From Datnioides undecimradiatus (taxonomy: Eukaryota; Chordata; Actinopteri; Lobotiformes; Datnioididae), in NCBI GenBank assembly GCA_008933995.1, contig WARS01000046.1:10926526-10990525 (forward strand): 64,000 nt of DNA. The letters are read 5' to 3'. Position numbers and translations under genes: made by a program. Below the pieces are notes generated by a model. The model did no database searches. It saw only the letters and a program-made list of their open reading frames with translations, and was not told where the DNA came from. Positions 1 to 13,415 of this stretch are shown here, one piece after another; within the stretch, counting starts at the first letter, position 1; every line of letters begins with the position of its first letter.

Positions 1-3000
1 GTCACCTCACTGCAGGGAGCAGAAAATATATGCCAATTTATTTTAGGATTGGATATAACAATTAAAATTCATTTTACAGTAATTATACGGAATCAAATTA
101 AACACAGAGCTGTTCCTCCAAGGAAAGTATAATGCATGTATGTAATTGAAATATTCCAGCGTCGTAATGGCTCACACAATTAAATATGCATTAGTGGAGC
201 AGTGTCCCTATCAGTCAAGAGTGGTGTGTTTCACCGTCGACAGCCACAGACGGCCCACATGAGATTCAGGACGGAGTTTGTTTTTGGTTGAAATGGAAAT
301 CGGTTTAAAGGCCACTGCTTTTAGATATTGTCCATCACATTGCTTTTCCAAATTATAAATGCTAATGCGGTGAGCTGATACAAAACACTCAAATGCCACT
401 GTAAGTGCAGGGAGTAACTCTAGTGGTCATTACTATTATCTGTGTTAATTGTTATTCATGCCGCATCCATCAGTGAATCCATTCACATCGCAGCAGGGAG
501 CAGAATGAGCCCAAATACAAAAGGAGGTATTTTTCGAGCTCTACCTCTCACATAGATTTGCAGCTGGATGAAAATGCAGCATTCAACAGCTCAATCCAAG
601 GCCAGACTGAATTAAAATGCGGGTTAACTCAATTTGTTTAGAAGAACATTGTTCAAGGTGCTCATTAACTTGAGCGTATCCTCACGAGCGGAGGAACCAG
701 AGTCTCCCGGTGTGGCGTTGCATGACCCCCCTGCAGCGACAAACTTCCCCTCAGCGATTTGAATGATTAAAAACGAAACACACACACACACACAACACAA
801 GAAATATTCACAGAACAACCAGTGCACTTATATTAATTCTGCCTTGCTACTTCAAGGATATTATATATAATTCACTCAGAAGCAAATAAGGGGGGGAAAT
901 GAAAAAATGATTTGTGGGATGTACTTTAGTCAAGAGATTTATTTTTTCTTCTCCACAACACACATCTGCCTTTTTGTTTGAGTGATGGGTGACTGGAAGA
1001 GGGAACAGAGAGATGGGATTTTAATTAGAAAGCATGCAGCCACAACTGCAGTCTGCTCGGCCCTGCTTCGGTTCATAATTACATAAACATAAACATATGT
1101 GTTGGCGTGTGTTGTTCATGGTCAGCTGCAGGCATCCATCACAGTTGTTCTAATTACTACAACACAGCAGTTTTCATGTGTCATGTGCTTTCTCCACCAC
1201 GTGACGTCTCTATTATCACTGCAAAGTCCCATCGCGCATCCACACAGTCAGTTGAAATGTCCAAGTGACCTTTGACCTCGCTGCTCCCCCGACACCTGGC
1301 CCCAGATGGAACAGTTGGGTTGTGTACCTGACTACACCCTCCAACATGCCCTCTGCCCACGCTCCCGCCAGCGCTGTCTGCTGTGATAGAGTGGCTAGCT
1401 GGGAGGTGTAGTCCAGTCACCCAGGGTGCGGCTGTCCACCGGGTGGGTGAGTGATAGGTAGCCCAGAGGTCTGCCAGGCAGCAGGTGGAGTCAGTGACTC
1501 TGTTGCTCGGTCAGTGTTGCAGCTCTGACCTTCAAACCAACACTATCATTCAATCTCGCTCCCAAACGCTGCGCTCATAAACACTTTTCCTGTCATCATT
1601 AGCGTTCCAAGGCCAGTTAGATGCCAAATTTTAGTCAAGAGCAGCTCCAGAAACTGCACCATGAAGAACTTTGTGTATAAGACGAGAAAACTATCGTAGT
1701 TGTCCAAGTTTTCAACATACTGTATTTCTGTACTTCTGTTATTCGGTTGGTACCCTCTGAGCCGCAGTGTGCACCATTAAGGCATAGCGCAAGCTTTCAA
1801 ATCCAAATTCGCATCAGGTCCCAATGCTTTATTGGATCTAATAAACTCTGCTGAAACTCCATCAGCTATCCCACTGATATTGACAACCATTTTTGACAGT
1901 CTTAACGTATGTTCATCATAGAATCCATCAATAGAAGCTCCACGGTGCCGCTTTTGTTTACAGAAATAGCTTGCATGTGTCTGTCTGGGGTAATGACTTT
2001 TGATAACTGGCAGTAAGTCTCCACATAAGTGTTGTTTGACTTATTATGCCTCACTGGAATAGTATTTCACGAAGAAAGAGATAGCTGTAAACAGTGATTT
2101 CACACATATCGTTTCCTTGAGTGACTCCAAACTTTTCCAAGCATTTCTTTTAATCTGTAACATTAGTGCTGAATGATTTTAAAAGTAGATGTGAATGAAA
2201 ATGCCCCAGTGTGAATTGTGCAACTGGAAGAGAAAATCAGGGTGGGGGAAAGTGATTAAGCAGCACTCTCTCCTTGCTCATCTCAACAATTAATTATGAT
2301 AAGCCCTCAAGCAAGGCACTTAAACCTGTTTATGTTTAGGTTTAAGACTCTGGTTATCCTATTATCCTGCCAGATGTTAGTATGTGCACTGCAGCTGCAT
2401 CAGTCGGGCATTTCCAGAAAAGAGCATGCATGGTCAGCAAACCATCCCTGCACAAATAGAAAAAAAAAGGGAGAGAAAGAACGTTATCCTGGATCAAGGA
2501 TAAGGCTAGCCGCCTGTCCCCCTCCTCCACAGCCTGATGCTCAAATCCAACACCAGCTCGCCAAATAAGCCTTGAGCCCATGCACTATTTCCCTGAGCCG
2601 TAGACCTTGACCCTGTGCGCCACGGGCCCAAACACATTCGCTCTGCCCGGGTATCATGACTGCTGCCATGGAGACCCAGGCAGATAAGACATGATGAATG
2701 CAGATTGTTTGCGGTGTGACAGACTCATTCGTTTACAGTGGAATGGTCCCCTCACAAGGGGCAATGCCATGCAACCCTTAGTCTGAGAGGGACTGAAGGA
2801 GGAAGGAAGAAAAAAAACAGAAAGACAGAGAGTGCAGACAGCAAAAGGGCAGGAAAAAAGGTGTAAAAATGCGAATTAACAAGTGTCTGTGTAACAGAGG
2901 AAATGAGAGGCAGAAGAGTGAGGAAAAGACAGGAGGGCACCATGACACAGAAAAAAGCAGACTGATATGAGAATGGCAGTGAGAAGAGTCCATTTTTCCC

Positions 3001-5550
3001 TTTAGACAGGTAGCAAGAAGAAAGAAATTGGAATGAGAGGAGTGAGAAAGGACATAACAACAAAGTGAGCGGAGAACAAAGGCGAGATAGAGATAGAAAA
3101 GATGCATTCAGCACATTCCCGTGTTTCTAATCTAGTGGCTTTTATCGCAGGGCTGTGGGATTTATGCTTCTCCCTGACACACAGACAAAGCCCTGTCTGA
3201 TACTCTCCATGGCAACTGAACGTGGTGACTAATTTTAGGGTTGCGGTTTGGATAACACTTTAGTTATTAAATACCCGTCCGACAGCTCCCATGCTGTGCC
3301 TTCTCTGACTGAACACGGGAGGGGTTGTTTAACATACTTTGCCTGGAGTTTATGTGACATAATTCCTCTGCCATACATTCAGAGCGTTTACAATTTGCAC
3401 AGTTTGTTTATTTGTTTATTAAAAACTCTGAGATGTAATGTCTCTGGGAATCACATATAATGCATGAGACAAAAATAAAGCTGCACTAAGCAATATCTTT
3501 TAATACTAAAGGCGCTATATGGAAGAAATGGCCATATGTCCAGTTCATAGTCCAAACAAATTAGGTGCAGCATTTCCCCAGACAGTTGTGGCGTACCACC
3601 TAATGCAAAACACAGGGCCATACTGTATGTGAGGCATGCACAGTTCCTAAAAGCTTTTTCTGTCATCAGACAGCTAGCTTAGCAAACACAGTAACGCTGC
3701 ACAGTTTGCTGCCTTTATAAACTAATGCTAAATGGGCAACATGTGCATTAACTGCGGTTCACTTAACAATCTGAAAGAATCCAGAAGAAACATTATGAGC
3801 TCTGTATCAAGCTTCATTAGTATTGAATCCTTTACTTGCCAACAGCTCTGTCTAGTGGTGGAAACAATGCATAAATGTTAACCCTTCTATTACTGTTTGT
3901 AGTGGTTGGAGGTTGGAGTAAGGTGTATGAGGCAGCCCTACTTCTTAATCCTCTCATGTTGGACTGACAGCAGTTTGGGCGTTTCAGCTGTTATGAGACA
4001 GAACGAGCCAAACCTCAGTATACATCTCTGCCGCACAATATGACAACATCTGTGTCAAAATGTCAAAACTGTTAACTTTTCACATTCTGATGATAATTTT
4101 GGGCAATTTCTGCAAGTTTGAAACATTTAAATATTTTATGTATAGCTCCTTCAACAATGTTCGATTACTGTGATGAGAGGTCATTTTCAAGTTTTCTGCA
4201 GCTCCACATCAATTTAGTGTCTTTTGGATATATGTTTCAGTGTTCTGGCACACAGCGTTCATCATCTGTGTTTCAGTTGTTTCATATTAAAAAGCCCTAA
4301 AAACAAACCAACTTAACAGGTAGCAAATGACCTTATTGGTCAGCGGTGAGTATTGGACTCCAGAGTCTAAATAAAAGTTCTTCTGGGTGAGTAAACAGGA
4401 AACTGTTTGCTAGCACGTTTGCCATCTAAACTTTAGAAGGGGACAGTATATCACTGTTTACACCTAGTTGCGTTGCCCTGAAGTGGATAAAAAAACAACT
4501 ATTGATACAACTTAAAAGAGACTCTTGCTGTATACAGTTTTTCTTGAAGACAGCAGGTGACAAGATCCAGAAGCTGGATCCAGGAGCCTTTTCTTGTTCT
4601 TGTCACCTGCTGTGTCCAAGGTTAAACTCAAACTTTGAATCGAAACTTTTAAGCTGACTTGGATGAGAAGTCTTCAGAGTGCTCGATGGAAAAATAGAAA
4701 CTTGAACTTCTATATTTCTAAGACAAGTGGGCAACTCCATGTGCTGAGGAAGACCATGTGACGTGACCAAAAGCCCCGGCACAGCCACTGAGTGGACCTT
4801 GTGCTGAGACCGTTTTTGTCAACCGTGTTTAAATTCCTTTTGTGAAATTTGCTTATCATCTTATCTTGTCTACTCCAATTATATTTATTGAATAACATTA
4901 CCAGTATAATCTCTTTCATGAATGTTTAACTGCCAAATATTGAGAATTATTGTGCCAGGGCCTCTTGATAATTGCAACACACATCCACACGCTCGCACAG
5001 AGACACTCACACAAATGAGCCCTCTCTTTACTCACATCCAAATATGCGTGGGCATAATGCAGCACTGAGCTGTATCATCTTGTTATGGGAATGAGCTTGA
5101 TCTATTGCTGTGGAGATACAAATTCTATCCCGGTAGCAAAGTTTGCTGATTTCTTTTCTTTTTTTCTGTCTGTGTGTGAGTGCACATTTGTGTGCGTACA
5201 TGCGAGTATCAGGTAATCAGGTAGAGAAGTGGGAATAATTGTAGGTTTTGACTCTATTATTGCAAAGAAATGAAAGTGATTTCTCATAGTCAGAAGGGGT
5301 TTCTTGCTTTATATGTCATAGCCTTGAGAAAAGTGGAACATGAAAGGGAAAATAGCAGGAGTTAAGGAGACGGAGCCGAAGCGTGTAAGATAATTCAGCT
5401 GTTACTTTGGGGAAACTTTGTTAACTTACAACGTTCATCTTTTTCTCTCTGCCTTGTTAGTATACTTTTTTGTGTCAAACCTGTAACATTTTTGCAATAT
5501 TTTTGTCTTGAACATGGTCATTAAATGTACTAAGGTGACTCACACTGCCA
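1..5550. other. Gene-free intergenic DNA
   Basis: I recognise no exon, RNA gene or complete mobile element here on either strand. The longest open frames (up to 120 codons, near 2,752-3,114 on the minus strand) are low-complexity readings of A/G-rich DNA and match no family I know. A short (CA)n tract lies at about 777-797. The first 500 bases are rich in ATTA/TAAT cores and could be conserved non-coding DNA, but that needs alignment to other fish. An inverted repeat at 4,551-4,612 is listed separately. Confidence 0.5.
4551..4612. repeat. 15-bp perfect inverted repeat (hairpin)
   Basis: The arm CAGCAGGTGACAAGA at 4,551-4,565 is the exact reverse complement of 4,598-4,612, with a 32-base spacer. 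The spacer itself holds a smaller inverted repeat around a GGATCC. No gene surrounds it. It may be a snap-back duplication made by template switching, or a fragment of a small transposon. No target-site duplication was recognised. Confidence 0.75.
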
Positions 5551-5829
5551 TCCGACTCTAATTTACATCTTAAATCACAGCGTTTTTCAGATGCTCCTGC
5601 TGGATTTTCAACCAGGAAATATGGCTGCTAGCTGCTTAATTAGTTTAAGAAATCTCCATTTGCATCTACCTTTACATTTCTTTTCCTGACAGAGCTTCTT
5701 CAGGGCCTCATGAATAATGAGCTAAATCTCACTACTATGGAAATTGGATATGCAACATTTTACAACAAAGCACTTTGTATAATGTTACTGTGGAACACCT
5801 TCACTAAACCACTAATGCAGAGCCACCAC

Positions 5830-5960
5830 ACACTCTAAGTGAGAAATCATTGCTTAATTGATACTCTCCTTTGCCCATATGTGGGCTGCTATCTCTGCAG
5901 CCTCGGCCCACAATTATTGATGAATTACCATATCATCAATATTTAAGTGTTCTCTCACTG
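5830..5960. promoter_or_regulatory. Candidate conserved non-coding element (weak)
   Basis: About 130 bases carry repeated ATTA/TAAT/ATCAAT cores around GCTTAATTGAT and ATTGATGAATTACC, in non-repetitive sequence far from any recognised exon. Clusters like this are common in vertebrate developmental enhancers. Nothing in the sequence proves function; the call is inference from composition only. Confidence 0.2.
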
Positions 5961-6179
5961 GGTAACCAAAAACAGAAAGATTATATAATGGGCTTCAATT
6001 TGTAAAATATTCAGAGTGGGAGAAGGTATCTCTTAGACCAGCTCTGTCTGTGATGAGGGAGCAAACGTTCGGGAGGAGTGGCATCTTTTTCTCCCATTAC
6101 CAAGCGGGCAGTCGTCCCCACTGGCTCCAGATCGACAGGGGAGTCAGACGTTGTGAAGGACAATTGGCAACTTGTGAAA

Positions 6180-6600
6180 ATTTAATCAGGGCCATGAATT
6201 AATCAATAAAAGGGGGAGGATAAATGAAGCAAGCGCATGCACCTAAATGATGGCAGGGGAGGCCCCATGGCCCGCTGCTACACTTACTTCCTGAATAAAT
6301 CATTTCCTGTGAAGGCCTGGAGTGTCCTGCAGAGCAACTGCTCCCAGACTCAAAATCTTTTCCCTCCTGAATCTCTTCTGTGTGGATCTCAAGGCCGCGA
6401 CAGAGAGCAGGGAGCTGAGTCTGTATATTCACCCTACCAAAATAGACACACTGAGAATATTTATCACACACAGCACTTGTTAATTTCTTATGGGAGCCAA
6501 TTTGGGCGAAGCTTTGCCTGTCAATGTCATGCAATTAAGCCTTATAACCGAGTGCATCTGATTGCTATGTACTGTAGCATGTTGAGACTTAATTGCTAGG
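6180..6600. promoter_or_regulatory. Candidate conserved non-coding element (weak)
   Basis: The stretch is non-repetitive, with several homeodomain-type cores (GAATTAATCAAT near 6,197, GCAATTAAGC near 6,530, CTTAATTGCTAG near 6,588) and a GC-rich middle. It holds no splice-flanked coding reading. Enhancer identity is inference and would rest on cross-species conservation. Confidence 0.2.
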
Positions 6601-7263
6601 GTCTTAACTCACAGGGGAACTAGCTTAATATTTTCCTCTGTCCATAGGCACTTCACTTTATACTCTATGTCTTGACTATAATTACAGGCTATACCTCTGT
6701 TTAATACACTGGCATAGAACCACAGGAGGCTGATGGGCTTTAACAGTCGGCTGTTGGTGTAATTATGCAGTTTGAGGGACTTGATTACTAGCTTGCACCA
6801 TGGAGATTGTCACAGTTTTGAGGCCAGCCGCTGCAATAAAAGAAAATATCATGATAGCAAACCTTACAGCTCGTGAAGCACAAAGAGGCGGCACAGCTGA
6901 TCACTCAAAATACATGTCGGCTTTTCCGAGTAAACCTGCAAACTGTTTCCCGTGTTCGAGGTCGACTGCTTCCCTGATGGGCTGCACAGTGGTGCTCCAC
7001 ACGGCAACACTTGGAAAAAGAATCATCCCGCTGGTCGTCGGCAATATGCATTCGCACATATTTGGGTTTACTTTTCTAGCCAAGTGAATGTGAAATCGAA
7101 AATGTGAAAGCACCTGGCGTGGTAATTGGTAACTCGAGCCCTAGCAAGGATAAATCTGCAGGAACTAAGTCCACATCGAATTGAAAATGCATGCTTGTGG
7201 AAAGAGTGGAAGAGAAAGACACACAGAGAAAAATTGCATTTTAGGTAGACTAGGACCTATACC

Positions 7264-7297
<34 letters not shown>
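7264..7297. repeat. (GATA)n microsatellite
   Basis: About eight uninterrupted GATA units. Confidence 0.95.
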
Positions 7298-10200
7298 TAT
7301 AAAATAGAGGATGATGAGAAGCAAACATGGGAGAAAGAAAATGAGAGAGATGGGTTAAAAGAGAATAAGAAGCTAACCACAGGGGAGAGAGTCAAGTGTG
7401 AAAGACATGGAACAAGACAGAGGGAAGCAACGACAGAGAGACTTAAACTGGCAAAGCCAACACTGGCTTCCCGTTGGCACTGTAGTGTGCTTGGAGCTAG
7501 GTATGAGTCTAGGTAACCAGCTACAGCAGCATGGCGTCTCCTGGGCACTGTTCTCTTCTATCTCATCCTCAGCACTCAGTGGAGCACAGCAATCGCTCCT
7601 CTCCACACCCTGCCACAGATCTGCACCCACAATTACACCCCAAATCAAATGAGTCTGGGACTGAGAGATGGAAGAAGGAGGGGGTGGGGTTACAACAGGG
7701 AGGGACGGGGGAGACAGGGATGGTTTGGCAGATGTGCATACAGATTTATCATGCCAGCTCTGGATCTGAGTGGTCTGAGAGAGAAAGTGGAGAGTGAGGC
7801 ACACTGAGTGATTTAGAATTCATCTAAAGCCTGTTGGTTTAGAAAGGGCATTCATGCAGAGAAATGGCTTGAGCATTTTTGCAGAGATTCGGTGTGAACA
7901 ATAGTGCACGACAGATATGTCCCTTGAAGACAAAGCGGCACTTCTTTTTTTCCTTACATTTTTTTATGTAAATGGGATGTTGAGATATACACCCACACAA
8001 AAGAGGAGCTGCGTTGAAACCCTGTAAAGACAGAACAAGAAAGGAGAGTTTAGGAAATGAAACAGTAAATGGCAGCTCCTGATGGCAGCATAAAGCCTGG
8101 CGGTATAAACTGTGACTGCAACAACAGAGCAGCTGCCAATCAGTTCTTATGAGTTTGTTCAAGTTGTTTAAAAGAGTAGGTTCATTGCACTTCTGTAACA
8201 TTGTCAGACTCCCCGTGGACACAATGAGGAAAAAGGATCAAAATCAAATCATCATTTTTATTCCACACATTGTTTTTCCTTGTCACAACCTGCTGCTTCT
8301 TATACTCAGGTTACTGAAGTCTGTTCACCTTAACTCTTTCTGTCTCTAATCTCTTTGTTTTATTCATTTTCAGTCTGTTTGGCCCAACCGACATTGACTC
8401 AAATGACATAATTTGAGGCTATTTATGCAGTAGCACTCCCAGTGGCCTCGAAACAGACTTTCATGGATAAAATTGGTGGAATTCACCATAAAAATGTCAC
8501 CGTATCTCCACATATTAATAACTTTAGTTCTTAGACTTGCACTAATAGAAATTTCTCTGGCAATTGATCAATAACGAGAACAACAGTCATTCATAGCTTT
8601 AAACCCAGAGAGTTGTCAAAGACATTGCAGACAAAGTGTTTCAGCATTTTTCAGCCCATTGTTTTGGTTTGACAGCCTACAGCTTAACTGGTTTCTCACC
8701 ACTTTCATCACCATCACCATTTTCAGCCACAGCAGGCAGTCGCTTCCAACAAAAAAGCTGTGATAGACTGACTCTACTGTACTTGCCCAGCATTAATTAG
8801 CAAACAGAGACGTTTGCAAGTAGCGAGTGAACTTCAGCCTTTGTAAGCATTAAGCAGGTAGGAGCTGGTAAATCAAAAAAGAAGAGTGAACATCTGACTC
8901 ACACTTTATCAGACAGACAGAAACATGGCATGCTAGGCAACGTGTGTTGGTTCATACAACATCAGCTTGTCATGAGTTTTTTCTTCTTTAACTTTAGAAA
9001 GGTGAAGGTAGTTAAAGCTTTACAGAAACTGACGCCCTCTAATACTTACATTAAAGTTGTTTAAAGCTGTCAATACCTTTAGTACAATTTGTAAAAAAAA
9101 TGTCTAGGACTACTTTGAAAGCGATAAAATATGCGCCCAGCTGCCCAGGGCCATGTGTTTACAATATTTTGAGCAGAAATTCTTTGTAGCAGTAAAAGTA
9201 CCATCACAGACTGGCGATTTAAAACAAAAAGGAAAAGTAAATGGAAAAGAATATTTATTCTAGCATTTCCCTGTTCTTCAAGTTTCTCCTCTCTTTTTAG
9301 CCGCTAAATTTTATTCACATCACACCTTATATTGTCGCTTGAGATGCATGAATGTGGTTTAGAGACTGATGAGGAGAATTCCTCAGCTGGATGGAGGAAC
9401 AAAGAATACATTGCAGTGGAAGTCTGGCAGGGGAAACTACTGGCTTTTAAGAGCAGACAGGTAAAAGCTAAAATTGTCTCAAACTGCCACATCGTTCATT
9501 AAGTCGGCCCTCACTGGCACTCTCATTTTGAGAAATAAGAAGGTTCTACAGGGCCTCCAAGAAGGCAAGAAAGTGTTTTCGTGTTGTGGAGCCCAATGGT
9601 AGATATTTGGGAAATGACAACATTCTCTAATATTTGAGAACACTTTGTCAAATTACCCCTCTTACTTCTCTTCTTTTGACTTTGCCGGGTTGAATCCTTC
9701 CTCATCAAGATAACAAATTTGAGTGGGAGATGCATTTTTGCCCAGGTCCATCACTCTAAAGAGATGCGACCTCAAAGTAGTTTTGAAAACCACTCTGGTG
9801 GCATAATTACAATAAAAACACATATAATTAAACTGTATTATGTATTCTGAAAGTGGGCATTTACATGTCTAAGAATACTGAAGGACAACATTAACATACA
9901 GCAATGTGATTTTTATCTGTATATATGTTGGTGCCTCAGCTTCTTCACTTTGCCACTTTTCCTCTCAAAGGGAGCCCTAAAAAGGCAGTGGCGGCGTGAT
10001 TCATTGCAGCTCCTCTTCATCCTGTTGATGGCTGAGAGGATCACAGAGTCGCTGTGCTGAAAGATGCCACCTTCATGTACAAACGGCACTCGGAAGCTCT
10101 TCAAGTTCAATGGACCGATGTGCCATCACCATGTTACATATTCCTGCCTCCTGCTCAGGTGTTAAGGTTGTTAAGGTGATTCAGCTCTGTAAGTAAAAAC

Positions 10201-10439
10201 AAGAGGGAACAAATATACAACAGTGTTGGTTTCATATATTTTGAATTGTCTTGGTGTGACCAAGATGATCTGGAAGAATGTTGTTGAATGGCCTTCTGAA
10301 GGTGTACTTGACATAGCTACATGTACACAGATTACTATGTACTATGTACTATGCAGATTAGTATGTACGAGAACTGTAAATGTAGTATACCATAACTCTA
10401 TTCATAATCATGCCTCCATATATGTCTGAGCTGTAGTGT

Positions 10440-10685
10440 TTACACCATATTCATATAACTGCAGCTGTTAATTCTCTTATGTCTTACTATGTCTTCTTAC
10501 TGCCGTTCTATTACTGCTGTGCATACTGTTTATATATTAGTATATTAATATCTACTCCTTAATATTTATTCCATTTATTCTATATAAACAACTATAAATA
10601 TGCACATTACACTGCACTGTACTGATTTTTTCACTTGTGGTTGGATGGTAAACAGCATTTCTTTGGCACCTCTTTCATAAATTTT
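10440..10685. repeat. Probable dispersed-repeat fragment
   Basis: An AT-rich stretch runs into TGCACTGTACTG and then GGTTGGATGGTAAACAGC. From memory this resembles the 3' part of a dispersed repeat common in fish genomes. The family is not assigned and the ends are approximate. Confidence 0.3.
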
Positions 10686-10740
10686 ACATGTGTGTGCGTG
10701 TGTGTGTGTGCGCACGCGCACGTGTGTGTGTGTGTGTGTG
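10686..10740. repeat. (TG)n tract with alternating GCGC core
   Basis: About 55 bases of almost perfect alternating purine-pyrimidine sequence, TG units flanking GTGCGCACGCGCAC. Such sequence favours left-handed (Z) DNA. It is a simple repeat with no gene nearby. Confidence 0.9.
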
Positions 10741-13224
10741 GAGCATAGCATATTTCTGATTATCTCTTTTATTTTTTAACAGCTAAGATGGCAACAAGCT
10801 CATGTTAGTTTTATCACTTGGTTCAGTCAGCTACAAGGTAGTGACACCTGGCAATTAAGAGGTGTCAATACTTTCCAGGAACTCAACCTTTGTTCGTAAC
10901 AACTAGCATTCATTTGTGTTGTGTTAATTAGGTGCCTAAATCTCCACTAAGTAAACACATATATGTTAAACATTTAACCAAAAAGCTTTTGCAACCAGCT
11001 CATGGATGCCTGTGGTTAAACTGAAGGCATGCTTTCAATGGTCCTTGTGTAATTTTATAGAATATCTAACTGCAGTGGCACCTATGTGAATTGTTTTGTT
11101 ACTTTGCATGTGAGACAGATTGCATAAGACAACAATACGTTAGTCTGACCGGCTAAATTGTTTTGGGGTTTTTTTCTAAAGTTCATCCGTTGTTTACTGG
11201 ATTACAGAAGGGAATTTTGCCTTTGCTTTTTGGATGAAAGCAGTAAGCAGTTCTGCAGCATTATGAGCAAACAGGTCCACGGTTAGGGATTTTGACAAAT
11301 TGTTTAGACATTGGACGGGACAGCCCCTAAGCAGCCGAGAAGTGTAAATGCTTCATCGTGAATGACTCAAAGCGGAAATGAAGGAGACAACAGGGTGACT
11401 GGCCCATTGCACTTAAAAAGAGACACAGAAAACAGAGAGCTCTTCTTTGTTTTCCTCCAGAGAGGGGAAAAGGGGGCAGAAGCTGTGTTATTCTGTGCGA
11501 GAGAGAGGGAATGAAGAGATGGGTAGTGAGGGGAGATAAGGTTCATTAGAAGAGGTGAGCAGGAACAAAGCGTAATCTCCATTTTAACCTTACCTTTAGA
11601 GGAAGACCGCAGTTGCTGCTGTGATAAAGGACTAGTGCAGCCCTAAGCTATGCACAGAATACTGATTAATCCCTTACCATTGTTATCAGGAGACGTCAGC
11701 TAATGCTGCGATGCTGAATCGCACTCAGCTGCTGAGGACATTTTTTTCTCTCTATCTATCCCCTTTCTCTTTCTCCCTCACTTGTCCATTCTCTAGGTCT
11801 ATCCGTCTCTCTCTTCATGAGGAAAGAATGGGTGCCTGGGGCCTTTGATGGCATAAGGGGGCGTTAGTGTTTTGATAAGTATTGATATCAATCTTATAAA
11901 TCTGAATTTAATGACCCAGTGTGCCTGGACTGTGGACATTTGTCATGGAATCCTCATATGAGGAATCAAGCTAAATAGGTTCTGTGAAATCACATTGACT
12001 CATTTGGACAGAAGATCGCTTGCTGCTGTGTTATAAACTATGACCAGGACTACGCTGTGTATTTGTGTTATCGACCTACCCTTCACCTTGCCAAACATAC
12101 AGTGCAGTAACACAGAAGAAGGCACGTTTTTGTGTGGAGAGCACAAGATGGCTCGGGGAAAGTGAGGCAGGAAAGGCAATAAGACATGTGAAAAGGGTAA
12201 AGATAAAACAGACAGAACGGGGGGAAACACGGAAAGGAGAAATACTACGGAGGAAAAGCAGTTGCGAGTGCCAGCGTGAGTTCTTACTGTCCTTCCCTGT
12301 TTCACTCCACCTCCTCCACCTCTTCCCTTTCCTCTTTTAGACTGTCTCTCTTGATGGATTGGCCCATCAGTTAGAAATAATTAGGATGAGCTGTAGTCTT
12401 GTCTTGCTGAATGCAGTATCACCAGGGAGCAGGGTCAAGCCTTAAAAGCAGAACTTCATCCTGGCTTCACTTTATATTCCTGCAAGGGGAGGTGGGGGTG
12501 TGTGCACATAAAATTGCATCATTCCACTTTATTACTCTGATACCCCCATACAGGATCATGCAAAGACAAGCAGTTAAAGTCAAATAGCTTATGATTTCAC
12601 CTGCTACTTGATGGAAAATGTACACATTCAGCATGGTGTAAGGTGTTATTTAAGTGCAAACCTCAGCTTGATCACCAAGACAGTGAGCACAATGTGTAAC
12701 ACCTGTCAGTGTGTAAGTGATAATCTGAGCCTGAAGGAGTCGTCAAGTATCTAGGTAGCTATAAGTATATTTTTACTCTTTCACTGTATGTGTGGAGGAT
12801 TACTCAGTCTTCAACAGATGCCTTTGTCCACTGGAGGCCAACACTTGAGTTTTGCAGATTGATGATTAAACCATTTTCATACTTACACCCCTCAAGAGAA
12901 TGCTGTTTATTAAACTCCAACATACTGCTGCGAGAAGTTAGGTGCGCCGTGGGACCTGTATGACTCATGGATGATGTGTTCAAGTGATGAATTGTGAGTA
13001 CAGTGTGAAGGTGGTGTAAATGATCTGTTTTGCAGATTTAAGTAGTCACAGAGTGACCGGTGTAGCAATACAATGTGAATATGATTTTTAGTATCCTATA
13101 ACTGTAATGTAGTTATGCAGGGCTGCTAAGTTCAAATATAGGAGCAATACAGCAAATAACTTAAATATCCAGTGCAAAAATCAATAAGTGGTCTGAGGTT
13201 CTTCTTTCAAAACTGCTGACAGGG
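10741..13224. other. Gene-free intergenic DNA
   Basis: No exon or RNA gene is recognised. The stretch at 11,740-11,815 is pyrimidine-rich on the plus strand. Open frames near 12,000-12,340 on both strands overlap each other, are low-complexity and have no homology I recognise. Confidence 0.5.
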
Positions 13225-13415
13225 CATAGAGATACCTCACCTGGTGGAGCATGCACCTTATTTGAATGCTGGGTCCTTACTGGGGCAACCGGGGTTCGAT
13301 TTCAGCACGCTTCCTTGGCGCAAGCCACCCCCTATCACTCCCCCCTGCTCCTCCTGTCTGTCTCCAGCTGTCACTATCAAAAATAAAACAACTATGCTGA
13401 AAAAAACATATTTAA
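13225..13415 (+). mobile_element. tRNA-derived SINE
   Basis: The stretch has the two internal RNA polymerase III promoter boxes of a tRNA-derived SINE: an A-box-like TACCTCACCTGGTGG at 13,233-13,247 and a B-box GGTTCGA at 13,293-13,299, about 60 bases apart. A non-tRNA body follows, containing the CTGTCTGTCTCCAGCTGTC segment often seen at the end of fish SINEs, then an A-rich tail. The clover-leaf arms do not pair well and the body is too long, so this is not a functional tRNA gene. The boundaries are approximate and no target-site duplication was identified. Confidence 0.75.

Larger units (their letters stand above)
5551..10439. other. Gene-free intergenic DNA, partly enhancer-like
   Basis: No gene is recognised. 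Open frames up to 143 codons (near 7,373-7,804, minus) are low-complexity and cross several unrelated compositions. A GATA microsatellite lies at 7,264-7,297. The stretches at about 5,830-5,960 and 6,180-6,600 carry many homeodomain-type ATTA/TAAT cores and no simple repeat, which is why I list them as candidate regulatory DNA. Confidence 0.45.

Noticed and set aside
7373-7804. 143-codon open frame on the minus strand, with antiparallel frames
   Set aside because: Low-complexity Ser/Pro/Cys reading of an A/G-rich plus strand, with no homology.
13225-13415. Possible functional tRNA gene from its A- and B-box-like sequences
   Set aside because: The clover-leaf arms do not pair properly, and the unit continues into a SINE-type body and an A-rich tail.
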